From: Craterostigma plantagineum
Taxonomy: Eukaryota; Streptophyta; Magnoliopsida; Lamiales; Linderniaceae
Reading direction: 5' to 3'
Length of the DNA: 64,000 bases
Assembly: GCA_027422505.1 (NCBI GenBank)
Contig: JAPQWV010000018.1
Span: 16,448,001 to 16,512,000, forward strand
Both the position numbers and the translations under genes were made by a program. The notes under the pieces are model-generated. The model saw nothing but the letters and a program-made list of their open reading frames with translations. It was not told the origin of the DNA and searched no databases. Each line of letters opens with the position of its first letter. The first letter of the stretch is position 1. Of this stretch, positions 9,739-20,100 are shown piece after piece.

Positions 9739-10206
9739 CTAGAGAGTGACCTCTCGGCCAACGCCACAATCTCGAATGAACTCTTCCTCGAGAAAATGTG
9801 CGTGTAGGCCCACAACGATCCTCTGATCATCGTGAAAGTAGAATAGGTACCCCATAGAGTTTTCAGGGTAACCTATGAAACGACCTTTCAGAGACCTAGA
9901 CTCCAATTTGTCTGCCTTCAACTGTTTCACATAGGCCGGGCAACCCCAAATCCTAATATGTGATAAGGTGGGTAAACGGCCAGTCCATATCTCATACGGA
10001 ATGCCGTTAACAGACTTCGAGGGACACCGGTTTATGGTATAAGCCGCAGTCAAAAGCGCGTATCCCCACAATGACATCGGCAAATCTGTATAGCTTAACA
10101 TAGAACGAACCATATCTAATAAAGTTCGGTTTCTACGTTCGGCCACGCCATTCAATTGTGGCGTGCCGGGCGGAGTCATATGTGATAATATACCATTCTC
10201 CTTCAA
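9739..10206 (-). CDS. Copia-1 integrase C-terminal part
   Basis: Contains the end of the DDE core (TPPGTPQLNGVAERRNRTLL, carrying the catalytic glutamate) and the plant Copia GKR-like C-terminal domain (IRIWGCPAYVKQL, KSLKGRFIGYPENS-like). It ends at a stop between the integrase and the RT segment, so the polyprotein is broken here. The upstream part of the same domain lies at 10227-10415 in another frame. Confidence 0.85.
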   Translation of the reverse strand: MKENGILSHMTPPGTPQLNGVAERRNRTLLDMVRSMLSYTDLPMSLWGYALLTAAYTINRCPSKSVNGIPYEIWTGRLPTLSHIRIWGCPAYVKQLKADKLESRSLKGRFIGYPENSMGYLFYFHDDQRIVVGLHAHFLEEEFIRDCGVGREVTL

Positions 10207-10226
10207 GAACTGGTCAAACTCGATAC

Positions 10227-10701
10227 TTATGTACTCGCCCCTCGATCCGATCGAATGGCTTTAATGAGTTTCGACGTTTGTTTTTCCACCAAAGCCTTAT
10301 ACTCCTTGAACCTTTCAAGTGCATCAGCTTTATACCTCATCAGATACACGAGTCCGTAACGACTGTGATCATCCGTGAAGGTAATAAAATAGTGGAAGTC
10401 ACCCCGAGCCTTCACATTGAATGGCCCGCAAACGTCTGTGTGAATCGAGAATTTCCGTGGCTATATTAAATGTCCCGGTGAAGGGTGATCGGGTCATTTT
10501 ACCTTGGAGGCACGACTCACAAGTCGGATAGGGATCTGATCCCAACGGTTTCAAAATCCCATTTTTCTCTAACTCATGGATCTTGCGTTCTCTAGTATGC
10601 CCTAATCGAAGATGCCACAGGTACCTCGCATTTATTCCTGACTTTCGTTTGTTTGTGACAGTATTCACAGATACGTCGTTCTGGGTGTTTAAATAGTACA
10701 A
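10227..10701 (-). pseudogene. Copia-1 integrase N-terminal and core, frameshifted
   Basis: Two overlapping frames make up this region. Positions 10399-10701 carry the HHCC zinc module (YLWHLRLGHTRERKIHELE, CESCLQGKMTRSPF). Positions 10227-10415 carry the start of the DDE core (FHYFITFTDDHSRYGLVYLM and IRSDRG). A 1-nt shift near 10440 separates them and another follows near 10230. The order and motifs are those of a Copia integrase, but no continuous protein can be made. Confidence 0.82.
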
Positions 10702-11900
10702 ACCATTAAACAGTGTCGCGTTGCCAACATTTTTATTCCGATAGATAATGTGGCATGTATATTAATAAAGTTAAGTACATAACCATTCCTGCTCAAAACA
10801 GGAATGGAGACGATGTTCTTAAAACCCCTCGGGAGTACAAGACAATCGTACAAACGCAACACATGCCCAGATAACAAAACAAGAGATCTTGATCCGACGT
10901 GGCTTGCCGAGAGACTATCCCCGCTTCCCATTCTAACCTCGATCTCCCGCTCCCCAAGCGCTCTACTTGGTCCCAGACCCTGCGTGGACACACAAATGTG
11001 AGTACTAGCTCCAGAATCCAATATCCAGGAAGTAGAGTATACAGATGATGAACAAACCGTTTCTAAAACATTAAGTTCCTTACCTGACGCAGCCTGCTCA
11101 CCCTTGAGCTTCGGACAGTCCCGCTTCCAGTGGCCCAGCACCCCGCAATGCAGACACCTATCCATCGGCTTTACACCGGTCTGCTTCGATTTCCCAGAAG
11201 ATTTGTTCTTCTTAGAAACCTTCCCTGTTGGCTTGAGCTTGTTGCCCTTCTTCTTTTTGCCTTTCTGGGGCTTCGAAGAGGTGGCGACAAGTGCAGTCTG
11301 CTTTGCCCTCTTCATCTGACCTTGCGCCGTCGCTAACTGATTCATCAGATCAGGAAGCGTCATCGTCATGCCGTTCAGATGATAGTTCACTGTGAACGCA
11401 TTGAAGGACGGAGGCAGAGACTGCAAGATGAGATCGTTTTGTAATTCCCGATCAAATCGGAAATTGAGAGTCTCCAATCTCTCGATCATGGTGATCATGT
11501 TCATAACATGTTCGCCAACGTTCTCACCCTCAGACATCCTCGATCGGAAGAGCTGCGACGAAGCTGCATAGCGAGCTGTCCTAGACGTCTCACCGTAAAG
11601 CTCTTTCAGATGCTGAACCATCGCTCGAGCGTCAGCCATACCCTCATGACTACGCTGCAACGTGTTACTCATCGATCCGAGGACATGTGCCTTTACGAGC
11701 TGCTCGTCGCGCAGTCGCTTGTCATAAGCGGCACGAGCCTGCTCGGTTGCCCGCGCCCCTGGGGCCGGCGGCAACTCGGAGTCAAGGATATACACTAGGT
11801 TCTCAATCTGAAGGAAAATCCTCAGGTTGCGAAGCGAGTCCGAATAGTTTGACCCAGTCAACCTATTCTCCTTGAGTAGTATGTTTAAAGCGGTAGACAT
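10689..11900 (-). CDS. Copia-1 gag and aspartic protease
   Basis: The likely start is the ATG at 11900 (MSTALNILL), the usual opening of this gag type, rather than the in-frame ATG at 11909. Residues 1-200 form the gag (UBN2-like) domain. A basic K-rich stretch follows, then the CCHC knuckle CLHCGVLGHWKRDC, then the protease with the active site WILDSGASTHIC. The frame ends just before the integrase zinc module because of a frameshift. The leader from 11901 to 12983 contains no coding sequence. Confidence 0.88.
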   Translation of the reverse strand: MSTALNILLKENRLTGSNYSDSLRNLRIFLQIENLVYILDSELPPAPGARATEQARAAYDKRLRDEQLVKAHVLGSMSNTLQRSHEGMADARAMVQHLKELYGETSRTARYAASSQLFRSRMSEGENVGEHVMNMITMIERLETLNFRFDRELQNDLILQSLPPSFNAFTVNYHLNGMTMTLPDLMNQLATAQGQMKRAKQTALVATSSKPQKGKKKKGNKLKPTGKVSKKNKSSGKSKQTGVKPMDRCLHCGVLGHWKRDCPKLKGEQAASGKELNVLETVCSSSVYSTSWILDSGASTHICVSTQGLGPSRALGEREIEVRMGSGDSLSASHVGSRSLVLLSGHVLRLYDCLVLPRGFKNIVSIPVLSRNGYVLNFINIHATLSIGIKMLATRHCLMVCTI

Positions 11901-12983
11901 TATTAACACTGAGAGAAAAAGCTGCAGAAAATAAAAGGCAAATTATGTCGATTGTATAGATCATCAAACACGAACAAGGACTTTTATTCCGTTTGACTCC
12001 CACTATCTTTTCATAAACACCATTTTCTCCCATTGGATGTTTTGGAAGTTTCGTTGATAACTTCGATAGTGGAGTTGACGTCCCCGTGGCGGATGCAAAT
12101 CTCAACCTCTGTCGTTTTATTGGTTTGCAGCGGCCCACGAAGTCGTGCTCCGCACGAATCCGACCTCGTCGAATGTCTCAACTATCTTTGTCTCAGTCAG
12201 GGACCCCCGCCGGTAAATCCGGAACAAGGCGATATGACTGTCTAAGTGTGACCTATCAACTTTGCTCAAAACCGCACACTTGAACCGTACGTTTTACCGC
12301 ACAGTGTGGTCTTGTCGAGCGGCGCTAACGCACACGAGCAAATCGAAACAAAAACAAATGCAAGACGCCGGCATACCCGGAACCAAACCTTGCATTTAGG
12401 TTTCGTAACAACTTAACCCGAGCTTGATAGAAGACAGGGCATCCAATCCCTTTACTCACTTAGTATTTTATGGGAGTTTGTTTTCTCATAGCAAATAAAA
12501 ATTAAGCACGAGCACATAAATGCGTTAATTAAATTCCTAACCCTAGGAAAGCAATTTAAATGGACAAATGCACGGGCTATTTCTAAACTGGTCCTATTAC
12601 ATGGGTCGTAAAACGACCGGGTCTTTGATCTCCAAACGTCGACTCGTCGTCACGCGGGTCGTTGAACCCTTCAATCTCACTTGCGTCGAACGGCCGCCAT
12701 TTTTCTAACTTATCTAATAAAGCGAAAAAATACAACACGGGGGGAATTATTTCCCGAACAACCCGTAATCCATGTACATTCCGGGGGGCAGCAAACGGCC
12801 CTTAAACAAATAACCCCGTTAGAACCTAAGCCCGTGCAAATGTCCCACATAAACATGCAACACAGAATTTTGACGCCGGGTGCCCGACCGACGTCACGAG
12901 CGACGATAGTCTCCAAACTGCGTCGACCGTTCGTTCGCCACATCGGCTTTCGAGGCCTTCGGTCGAACCATGCATGAGCCATA

Positions 12984-12995
12984 GCTCTGATACCA
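12984..12995 (-). other. Copia-1 primer-binding site (tRNA-Met)
   Basis: The minus strand reads TGGTATCAGAGC, the standard initiator-tRNA-Met primer site of plant Copia elements. It starts one base after the LTR terminus CAACA at 12997. Confidence 0.92.
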
Positions 12996-12996
12996 C

Positions 12997-15429
12997 TGTT
13001 GGGGTAGGCCCGATTAATCGATGCCGGCCTTCGAACAGCTCAACGTGGCGATAGCGGAAGCGCGTTTTGAACCGAGCGGCGTAGGGTGCCGAATTTTCGA
13101 TTTTCAACATCTAAATTCGACCTAACGCCCTTCGGCTTCTCCCGAGGGCTCAAGATACTGCCCTGAGCCTCAGGGGACCACGTCTAATTCGAACTTCTCA
13201 AATTCGAATTTAATACAAATTTATTCGAATTAATAATTTCATTCCAAACTAGTTTGAACAAAGCGGCAGCCGACAGCGTTTCGACTATTTGGCAACCGAA
13301 ACGATTTTCGATCGATACCTAATTTTTCAGTTTGAGTCTACACTTCCAAACGATCGCAACGAGGGGTTTTTCGAATCATTCCGATATCGTTTGGTATTTT
13401 TCGAAAAATCAAATCAGTGGTTCGAAATTATCAATTCGACTAAAGCGGCAGTCTGCCGTCTTTTGACAGTTTAACAACCGAAACGATTTCCGATCAATAC
13501 CAAATTTTCCAGATTGATTCTACCCTTCCCAACGATCATAACGAGGGGTCTTTCGAATCATTTCGAGGTCGTTTGGTATTTTTAGTAAAATCAAATCAGT
13601 AGGGTACGAAATATACCGTCGGTGTACGTGAATGCACCTCGGATGGACGTCGCAACACCTCGTCTGGCTCCCGGGGCTTCCGGGCTAGATTGTCATGCCG
13701 GTATGACCTTGATCGAACCTCCGAGACTGCTCCCGATGGCTAGACGCAGCTCGGTTCGGGCGTCGGGAATCGTCGAACAATCCCGTTGCTAGAATTACGT
13801 AGCTTAAGAATTTCCAAAACCTCACCCACGTTTTTCTTTTCCTTTTCTTTGAATATTTATTGAGGAGTGTACCAAGTACTTACTCTTAGAGCAGCCCCAA
13901 GTTTTAATTTTTTGAGTCAAAAGGCTAGTTCTCATTCACTTCACCATATTTACTTGTAGTAAAATTCCACTACCATTATAGTATTGTTTTTCCATTAACA
14001 CTTGTAAAGTAAGTAAAGAGTGAGTCACTTGCCACCTCAACATATGTGGCAAGCCATGGAATTCTCCACATGTCCAAGACCATGCAAAATTTCAAGTAAT
14101 TCCTTGTAGGCCCTTTAGGTTTTTAAATTCTCAATTTAGTCCCTCAATTTTAGTAATAAAATAATTAAATCCAATCTAGTTATTTTATTTACAATTGAGC
14201 CTCATTTAGTTAATTAATTAAGCACTTAAGACAATCTCAAGTCCTAATTATTCCCGTGACCGTCACCGAAATTTAACTAAATTATCGACACCTCGTGTCA
14301 ACTATGCCACTACCTTAACGAATCCCATTCGTTAGGTTCCAGAGAAAAGCCCGCCGTTTTCGTTCAAGTTCATTACCATTTTTAAGCGCGATTCTCTAGG
14401 TCCGTCTCAACTGGCACGGGAGGAATCCGCGAGTCCCGGTATTCGCCTAGCCAATCCCGCGGTACCGGACAGATCCCAGTTGAGAAAGAATTTTGATCTA
14501 ATCGAAATTCGGGCGAACCGACTATAGAGTATTCATTTAAATACATCTTACGCCTTTCACTTGCGTCCCGGTTAGGTGAGAGCCATGTAAATGTCAAACT
14601 CACTAACCCAACACTATGTTATAATTGAGACCCAACCGATTATTTAAACTCCGCTCCGTATCTAATACGAGCGAGCTTACCAAGCTTCGGCCGAAGGCTT
14701 TACAATCGTCGTTCTCCAATTACCTCATAGGACGTTAACCTATACGAAAATAGGCAGTGAATCCCGATAGCAGTCAAAGCCCGGCAATCACCTCCGTAAA
14801 GTCAGTTGCGTTTCGTTGCTGGCCCATGTCCCATTTCCGAACACTTGCGGACCTAGCCAACTAGCGACAAACCGAAATCGCGAAAGCAAATCCGTCAGTG
14901 ACCCTATCGGTCTGAGGCTGCTATAGTCATTCGTTCAATCATTGATAACATCCTAGTCATGTGATCAAGACGAATACGAGCCGAATGTCCGAATACGCGA
15001 TCTCTCCGATCACCGATATCTCCATCATGACCCACAACCTCTCAGGTAATCGGTGACACTACCGATACTATGTGGTCGTCAATAAATAAGTCATATTCGG
15101 ATATCTAGTCACCCACCTAGAATCCTTAGACTTACGCACTTTTTATTTAATGCTGAGATAAGGACCGTCCGGTGTCTCCTCCCTCGTCCCCACGAGAATC
15201 AGACGTCCAACTCAAACATTTGGGTGTTATTTATTTATCGCACCGCCAGATGCCAAGCAGACTTTAAATTCGATAAATAAATAATAATGCCTTTATTATA
15301 ATGAAAATAATATTCACTACTTTATTTTAACAGTATATACAATAAAACTTTCTATCGACCCATACATGATTGTGCGCCCTATACTATTCCTAGTCCTCGT
15401 ATGGCATTCCGAGGGCACATTCCCTAACA
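12997..15429 (-). repeat. Copia-1 5' LTR (2433 bp)
   Basis: The minus-strand boundaries are TGTTAGGG at 15429 and CCCCAACA at 12997. Both ends are supported: the inner by the primer site, the outer by the sudden start of FAR1-like coding sequence. The expected target duplication on this side is CTTCC (15430-15434); its partner is outside the window. This is long for a Copia LTR. No coding region was recognised inside; several AAACGATTT/TTTCGAATCATT-like phrases repeat between 13290 and 13610. Confidence 0.82.
13290..13600. repeat. Imperfect direct repeat inside Copia-1 LTR
   Basis: A block of about 135 bp at roughly 13264-13425 recurs at about 13443-13595. Both contain AAAGCGGCAG, GGCAACCGAAACGATTT-like, and ACGAGGGG...TTTCGAATCATT with GGTATTTTT at the end. 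The copies are clearly related but diverged. This looks like a local duplication within the LTR U3. Confidence 0.6.
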
Positions 15430-15434
15430 CTTCC

Positions 15435-15810
15435 TTGCTTGGCGACTTAACCCACTAGTTTGGCGGTGTCCCTCGGGATACTGTATCAGAGGGTGATTGT
15501 GTGTGGATTTATCAGGTGGGCCCGTACGAATGTACCATTCCCTTGTCCTTGGATCCTCCTGAGCTATGACTACAAACGGACACCTACACTTGTTCGACTT
15601 CAAAATCCTCTCCAATTCGTTCTCGTTGCCTCTATAACGTACTTCGCGAGAACATCTAATCAGTTTTTTGTACCGCATTTCTTATGCGACGAAATAATCA
15701 CCTCGAAACCATAGCAATGGCGACGCCTTTCGCCCAGTTAATGGCTGTCGGTCTGAAATCGACCTCATACGCGAAAATGCTCACTGTAGTTTACCCCGTC
15801 GCCGATCAAA
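15435..15810 (-). pseudogene. FAR1/MULE-type transposase N-terminal remnant
   Basis: The best frame (15435-15678) contains KCRCPFVVIAQEDPRTREW and STHNHPLIQYPEGHRQ, the C...C...HNH zinc-binding (WRKY-GCM1 fold) FAR1 DNA-binding domain shared by FAR1/FHY3 factors and Mutator-like transposases. Further upstream, other frames read AINWAKGVAIAM and GFEVIISSHKKCG, the beginning of the same domain, so at least two frameshifts are present. The coding sequence stops exactly at the Copia-1 LTR start, so that element inserted into it. No catalytic transposase domain remains in the window. Confidence 0.65.
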
Positions 15811-16006
15811 TCCACCGGGACGTGGCTTTCCCTCTCATCGTCTGAAAAAAAATTATTACACAGCCTAAGGCTAATTTCGGCAACAAGAAGTGGCGGCCGA
15901 AACATGATTTTGGCCACCTCAGTTCCGGCCGAAACGTATTTTCGGAACAGTCCCGACCGAACAAAAATTTCGGTTGTTTCTGTCCGGTCCGAAAAAAATT
16001 TTCGGC

Positions 16007-16058
16007 CGCCTCAAGGCACGACCGAAGTTATTTTTCTTTTCGGTCGTGCCTTGAGGCG
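16007..16058. repeat. Perfect 20-bp inverted repeat (12-nt loop)
   Basis: CGCCTCAAGGCACGACCGAA at 16007-16026 is exactly inverted at 16039-16058. The symmetry continues imperfectly outward (CCGAAA/TTTCGG and GGTCCG-rich blocks) to about 15940-16120. It lies about 200 bp upstream of the FAR1/MULE remnant and may belong to a terminal inverted repeat of that element family. Confidence 0.75.
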
Positions 16059-16139
16059 ACCGAAATTTTGTTTCGGTCCGGACTGTTCCGGACGAAATTG
16101 TGTTTCGGTCCGGACTTTTTTGGAGCGATTCCGAATCTA

Positions 16140-17102
16140 GTTCGATCATTCACCTACGTACGAACGAAGTTTACGAGAATTTGCTTACCAGTGCGAATAG
16201 ACCCTTTCCCCTTTCGTCGATCCATTGCGATTTGAACGTTTTTTGTTTTGTTTGAGTCTGATTTGAATGTTTGATTGCGATATGAAAATTGTTGTCTGGA
16301 AAAGGACTTCAAATAAAAAATGTAATTCAAAAGGGCAAAATCGTCTTTTTCCAGCCCTTTAGGGGGCGGTGACTAGGAAAAATGGGGCGGTGAATAGCAA
16401 TCCACTAAATAAATAAACGATATTTTCTTAGACTAAATTTTTAATAAATAGTTATAATATTTTATTTTATAATTTTGAACATTATTCATGTGGTATATTA
16501 ATAAGAGCAATTACATAAAAAATAAAATATTTAATTATAGTAATTCATGTGATAAAAGAACTAAATTTAGTATATGTTGCTTTGTGAGAGATAAATGCGT
16601 TGGTGTAAAATGAAAACGCGTGTATGCATTTATAGGAGAAAGAAATGACATAAAACCCATTTTAGTATGCATTGGAGTACTTTTTTTATAGTTGCGTCTA
16701 ATTTTTGATATTGTTTGGAGATGGTCTTAGATCTATCACTGGGACATGGACTTTCTTGCTCAAGGCGGGCATATATATATATATATATAGAAGTTCTTTT
16801 CCCCTAATTTTCATTTTCATTACAAAGCAGCCAACTTTCCATTTTCATGCACAGTTTTTCAGTTCCAAGTACAGAACAAGAAACAAAAAGCAACAAATAA
16901 GGGTAGGTCATATAATATGTAGACCTAAAATCATTTCATGGCTGGTGTTCTTTCTTCACCTTCTGCCTTCTCCTAACAAACAAATACTCACAAATTCTAA
17001 TAACTGACAAGAATTCAAAAACCAATAGGAGAAAGAAACTATCAACACTTGACCTTGATTAGTATACCCCATTGGTTCAGATTCTTAAAAAGACTCAGAT
17101 TT
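16140..17102. other. Intergenic, 3' of FAB1
   Basis: AT-rich DNA with no credible coding region. A short (AT)n run lies near 16770-16790. Possible polyadenylation signals for FAB1 (minus-strand AATAAA-like) could lie here, but none is decisive. Confidence 0.5.
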
Positions 17103-20100
17103 TTACTCTGTAATACCCGAGCTTTCTCTATTGTTTTCTTCGGACAACAAATCAGTCTGAGACTTGCTCGGAATAATCATAGGAGGTGACCAATTATCTG
17201 GGACCATCAAGAAATAGGTGGTCATGGCTTTTCGAAACCTCTTTTTGTACTGCTTAGGAGATATTACGGTTGGCGAAGCACTTGTGTTGCCCCCGAGTAT
17301 CCCAGATGCCTTCACCCATGTTTCGAGGTGTTTGTCCCATGTGTATTGCCTCATGAAGTCGATGATTCCCACGACAAGCTCGTGTTTCTCCTCGTCGATC
17401 CCGACAAGTAACGAATAATCCATTACATCTATGGACTGCCAAAAATATAGTTGAACCAAAAGTTATGTTTATTTCCCCTTAAGTTTCAGATTCTTGGTAT
17501 GTGATGAATAATAAGTGTTAATCAGCTGTTGAAAAATTTAAGAGAAACAGACTTACAGCTAAAAATGCAGTATCATTCCATATTGCTCTTTCTAACAGTC
17601 TCTTGGCCTTATTCCCGACAAAGATTGGAGATGTAGGCATTGTTTCGATCAAATTCTGATCCAGCAAAACCTTATTGCTTCCAGAAGAATCGGGATTGTA
17701 TCGTGACCTCGAAGATCCTTTGAGATCGTAGAGACGAGTTATGTTTCTTCCAAAGAGGAGATTTTCCATTACCAGCAAATCTATTTTTGACTCCTTCCCT
17801 CCTTTGACATGCTTTATTGCAACCTTTATCATTTAAATTAATGTAAACTCCAATACGTGAGCACGATAAATCATTACACATGGGTTACCCAAGGAGCAGC
17901 ACCGTGAGAAAAGAAAATAGATAGCACTCATATAAAGTATCCTGTATATGTTGTTCAAACACAAGAGACAAGCATGTAGTAGAAAAACAACTTAAACGGG
18001 GTTGAAAGCTTTAGTTAATTTGATTTGTACCTGATAGATTCCAAGAATCTTTGCAAGACATGTAGGACTTCTTGTTTCTATTGATTCAGAGATATACTTG
18101 AAATAACCAGGAGCAAACTTAATGAATGACTCTAGCTCAGTTTTCGTCACTTGCTTAATGATAAATCGGTCATCTAGCGTTTTCGCGAAGAAGACATTGC
18201 TCTTTCCACCTTGAGCACCCCACTTCTTACAACGGCTAAGAGATCTAATGAAATCAACCTCGGATGGACAACATATCGTTCTCAGGGCTTCGAAACGCTT
18301 CGCATAGTAACATGTGACAGAGTACTTTATCTTTCCATGGGGTCCATCGTTCGAAAAAGAAACTCTTGGATGGAGAGATTTTGAATAGGAGAGTGGGTCC
18401 AAAGGAGGCAAGGAGCTACGAGAACTGGTTAGTGATATAAAACTCTCGTCCAGAGATCCAACAGTTCTAGCAGATTCCAACATGATTTCATCCATAGAAT
18501 AAAAAGAACGCAGGTTTCCAGCGTCAAGGGACTGTGTTGAAAGCAAAGGATCGGTTATGTCCCTCGGTTTCTCAAACTCATCAGAGAGTTGGGCAAGATA
18601 ATCTGGTGAAGCGAGTCCATATGAAATAATACTGGTCAGTTCATCATCATACACTGGCACAACAATATCGTCCACCCCCACGGGTAGAAAGAACCTGGGC
18701 CCACCTTGGAGTTTCGACTTCCTAAATAGTGACATATATGCTGGGTCATATGCAACTATTTTATCTAGTTTCTGAGCTGTCCCAAGCAAATTTTTGTTCA
18801 AAGATCTGTAGAAAGCCATAAATGTCATTCCCCATCCATGTGGAACCATCTTTTGTCTCATCAGAGATTGAAAAAATACTATCTTTTCCATTCGGGTCTT
18901 CCACACCAGACTTTTCAGACACTTTTAACAGAGGATAAGATATCAGCTTCAAAACCTTGGAGATTCTCACCGGTCCAAGCTGCATCAAGAGTATCCGACA
19001 AACAAACGGATGCTTGCCCATCACAGAGGACAGTACCATTAGTGATGTCAAATTCCACAGTATTTGAATCAGCTGTTAATTTTGGTTCAACACAAATCGA
19101 AAGTGAATTATTATCTCCCCCATTTCTCTGATGAATTACCTCATTGTTGTCCGTTGACTGGACTTGGCTCACCCCTTCAACAGGGATTTTGTTGTCTTTT
19201 GCAGATCCAGTGACAAATTCAGAATCAATCGAAGTTTCCCCAGGCTTCACTATCTCGTTTACGTCAGCTGAAAGTTTCTCAGTAGCAGTTATTGCTTTCT
19301 TAATGGATTCAGAACGGTTAATACTGATGTCATCAAGTTCGCTGTAGTTGTGTAATCTATCAGCATATAATAGTCGATGGTCCCACATATAAGACTGAAA
19401 TATAAGTTCTCTTCTGAGTCGATTGAGTTCGAGGATATCAGCGGCTGGTTTGCCTTTTGTTGCTCCCTGGTTGAGCAAAATATGGAGTGACTCCTGAAGA
19501 TGTATCGACATTAGTGAGCACCAACAAATAAGAGAGAACTATCACATAGTTATGGTAAAAGTTTTGTTACAGTTCAAGAAGTCTTCAAACTCAAGTATAT
19601 GGCCAGCAAGATGGTTAGTGAACTAATTGATTTTGTGGTGTATGAAAATAAATTCATGTTTTCAATCAAGTCAGACCTCAAATTCTTTCTTCTCTCTCTC
19701 CAGCATAGATTCTAGATCTGCCATTTGTCTTGTTTGAGGTGTTTTAGAGCCGTTAAGTGAGACTGATTTTCTTTCTACCAGAAGACGAAGGCCATTAAGC
19801 ACTTCAGAGAACAAAAGCTCACCCAGACTCGCAACCTGTTAAAATCAGCCCATAACTTTTAAGGATTTTCAGGCTATTTGGCATACGTAAAAAACGAGGA
19901 AAAGAATCATCCTCGTGTCACCTCATTCAGTTCTTTTTCTATCCATTCCTGACATCCGTAGCTGAAGTCAAGTTTTGATGGAGGGAGGTAAACCGAGTGA
20001 ACATCAATCGATGCATATCGAAAGCAAGCAACCATTTTGCCAAATCTGTATTTTAAAACAAGCATATATGACCCAACATGACTTAAACAAATCGCAGCTC

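Larger units (their letters stand above)
8342..15429 (-). mobile_element. Ty1/Copia retrotransposon with 2.4-kb LTR, split by the Athila element
   Basis: On the minus strand: LTR (15429-12997), tRNA-Met primer site, a roughly 1.1-kb leader, gag with zinc knuckle, protease, integrase, RT and RNase H. Integrase before RT defines Ty1/Copia. The RNase H stops inside its EAEY motif at 8342, where the Athila LTR begins; the rest of the element and its 3' LTR must lie left of the window. Several frameshifts interrupt the polyprotein. The long LTR and gag opening (MSTALNILLKENRLTGSNYS) suggest the Tork/Angela group, but this lineage call is tentative. Confidence 0.9.

Noticed and set aside
10793..11875. 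Plus-strand ORFs opposite Copia-1 gag and protease
   Set aside because: They are antisense shadows of the gag-protease frame without domains.
16705..17007. 100-codon plus-strand ORF near FAB1 3' end
   Set aside because: It includes a translated AT microsatellite (IYIYIYR) and phenylalanine-rich low complexity, with no recognisable domain.
18918..18935. Intron explaining the second FAB1 frame break
   Set aside because: No GT-AG pair near the shift would remove a non-multiple of three without deleting conserved sequence; a 1-nt insertion is simpler.
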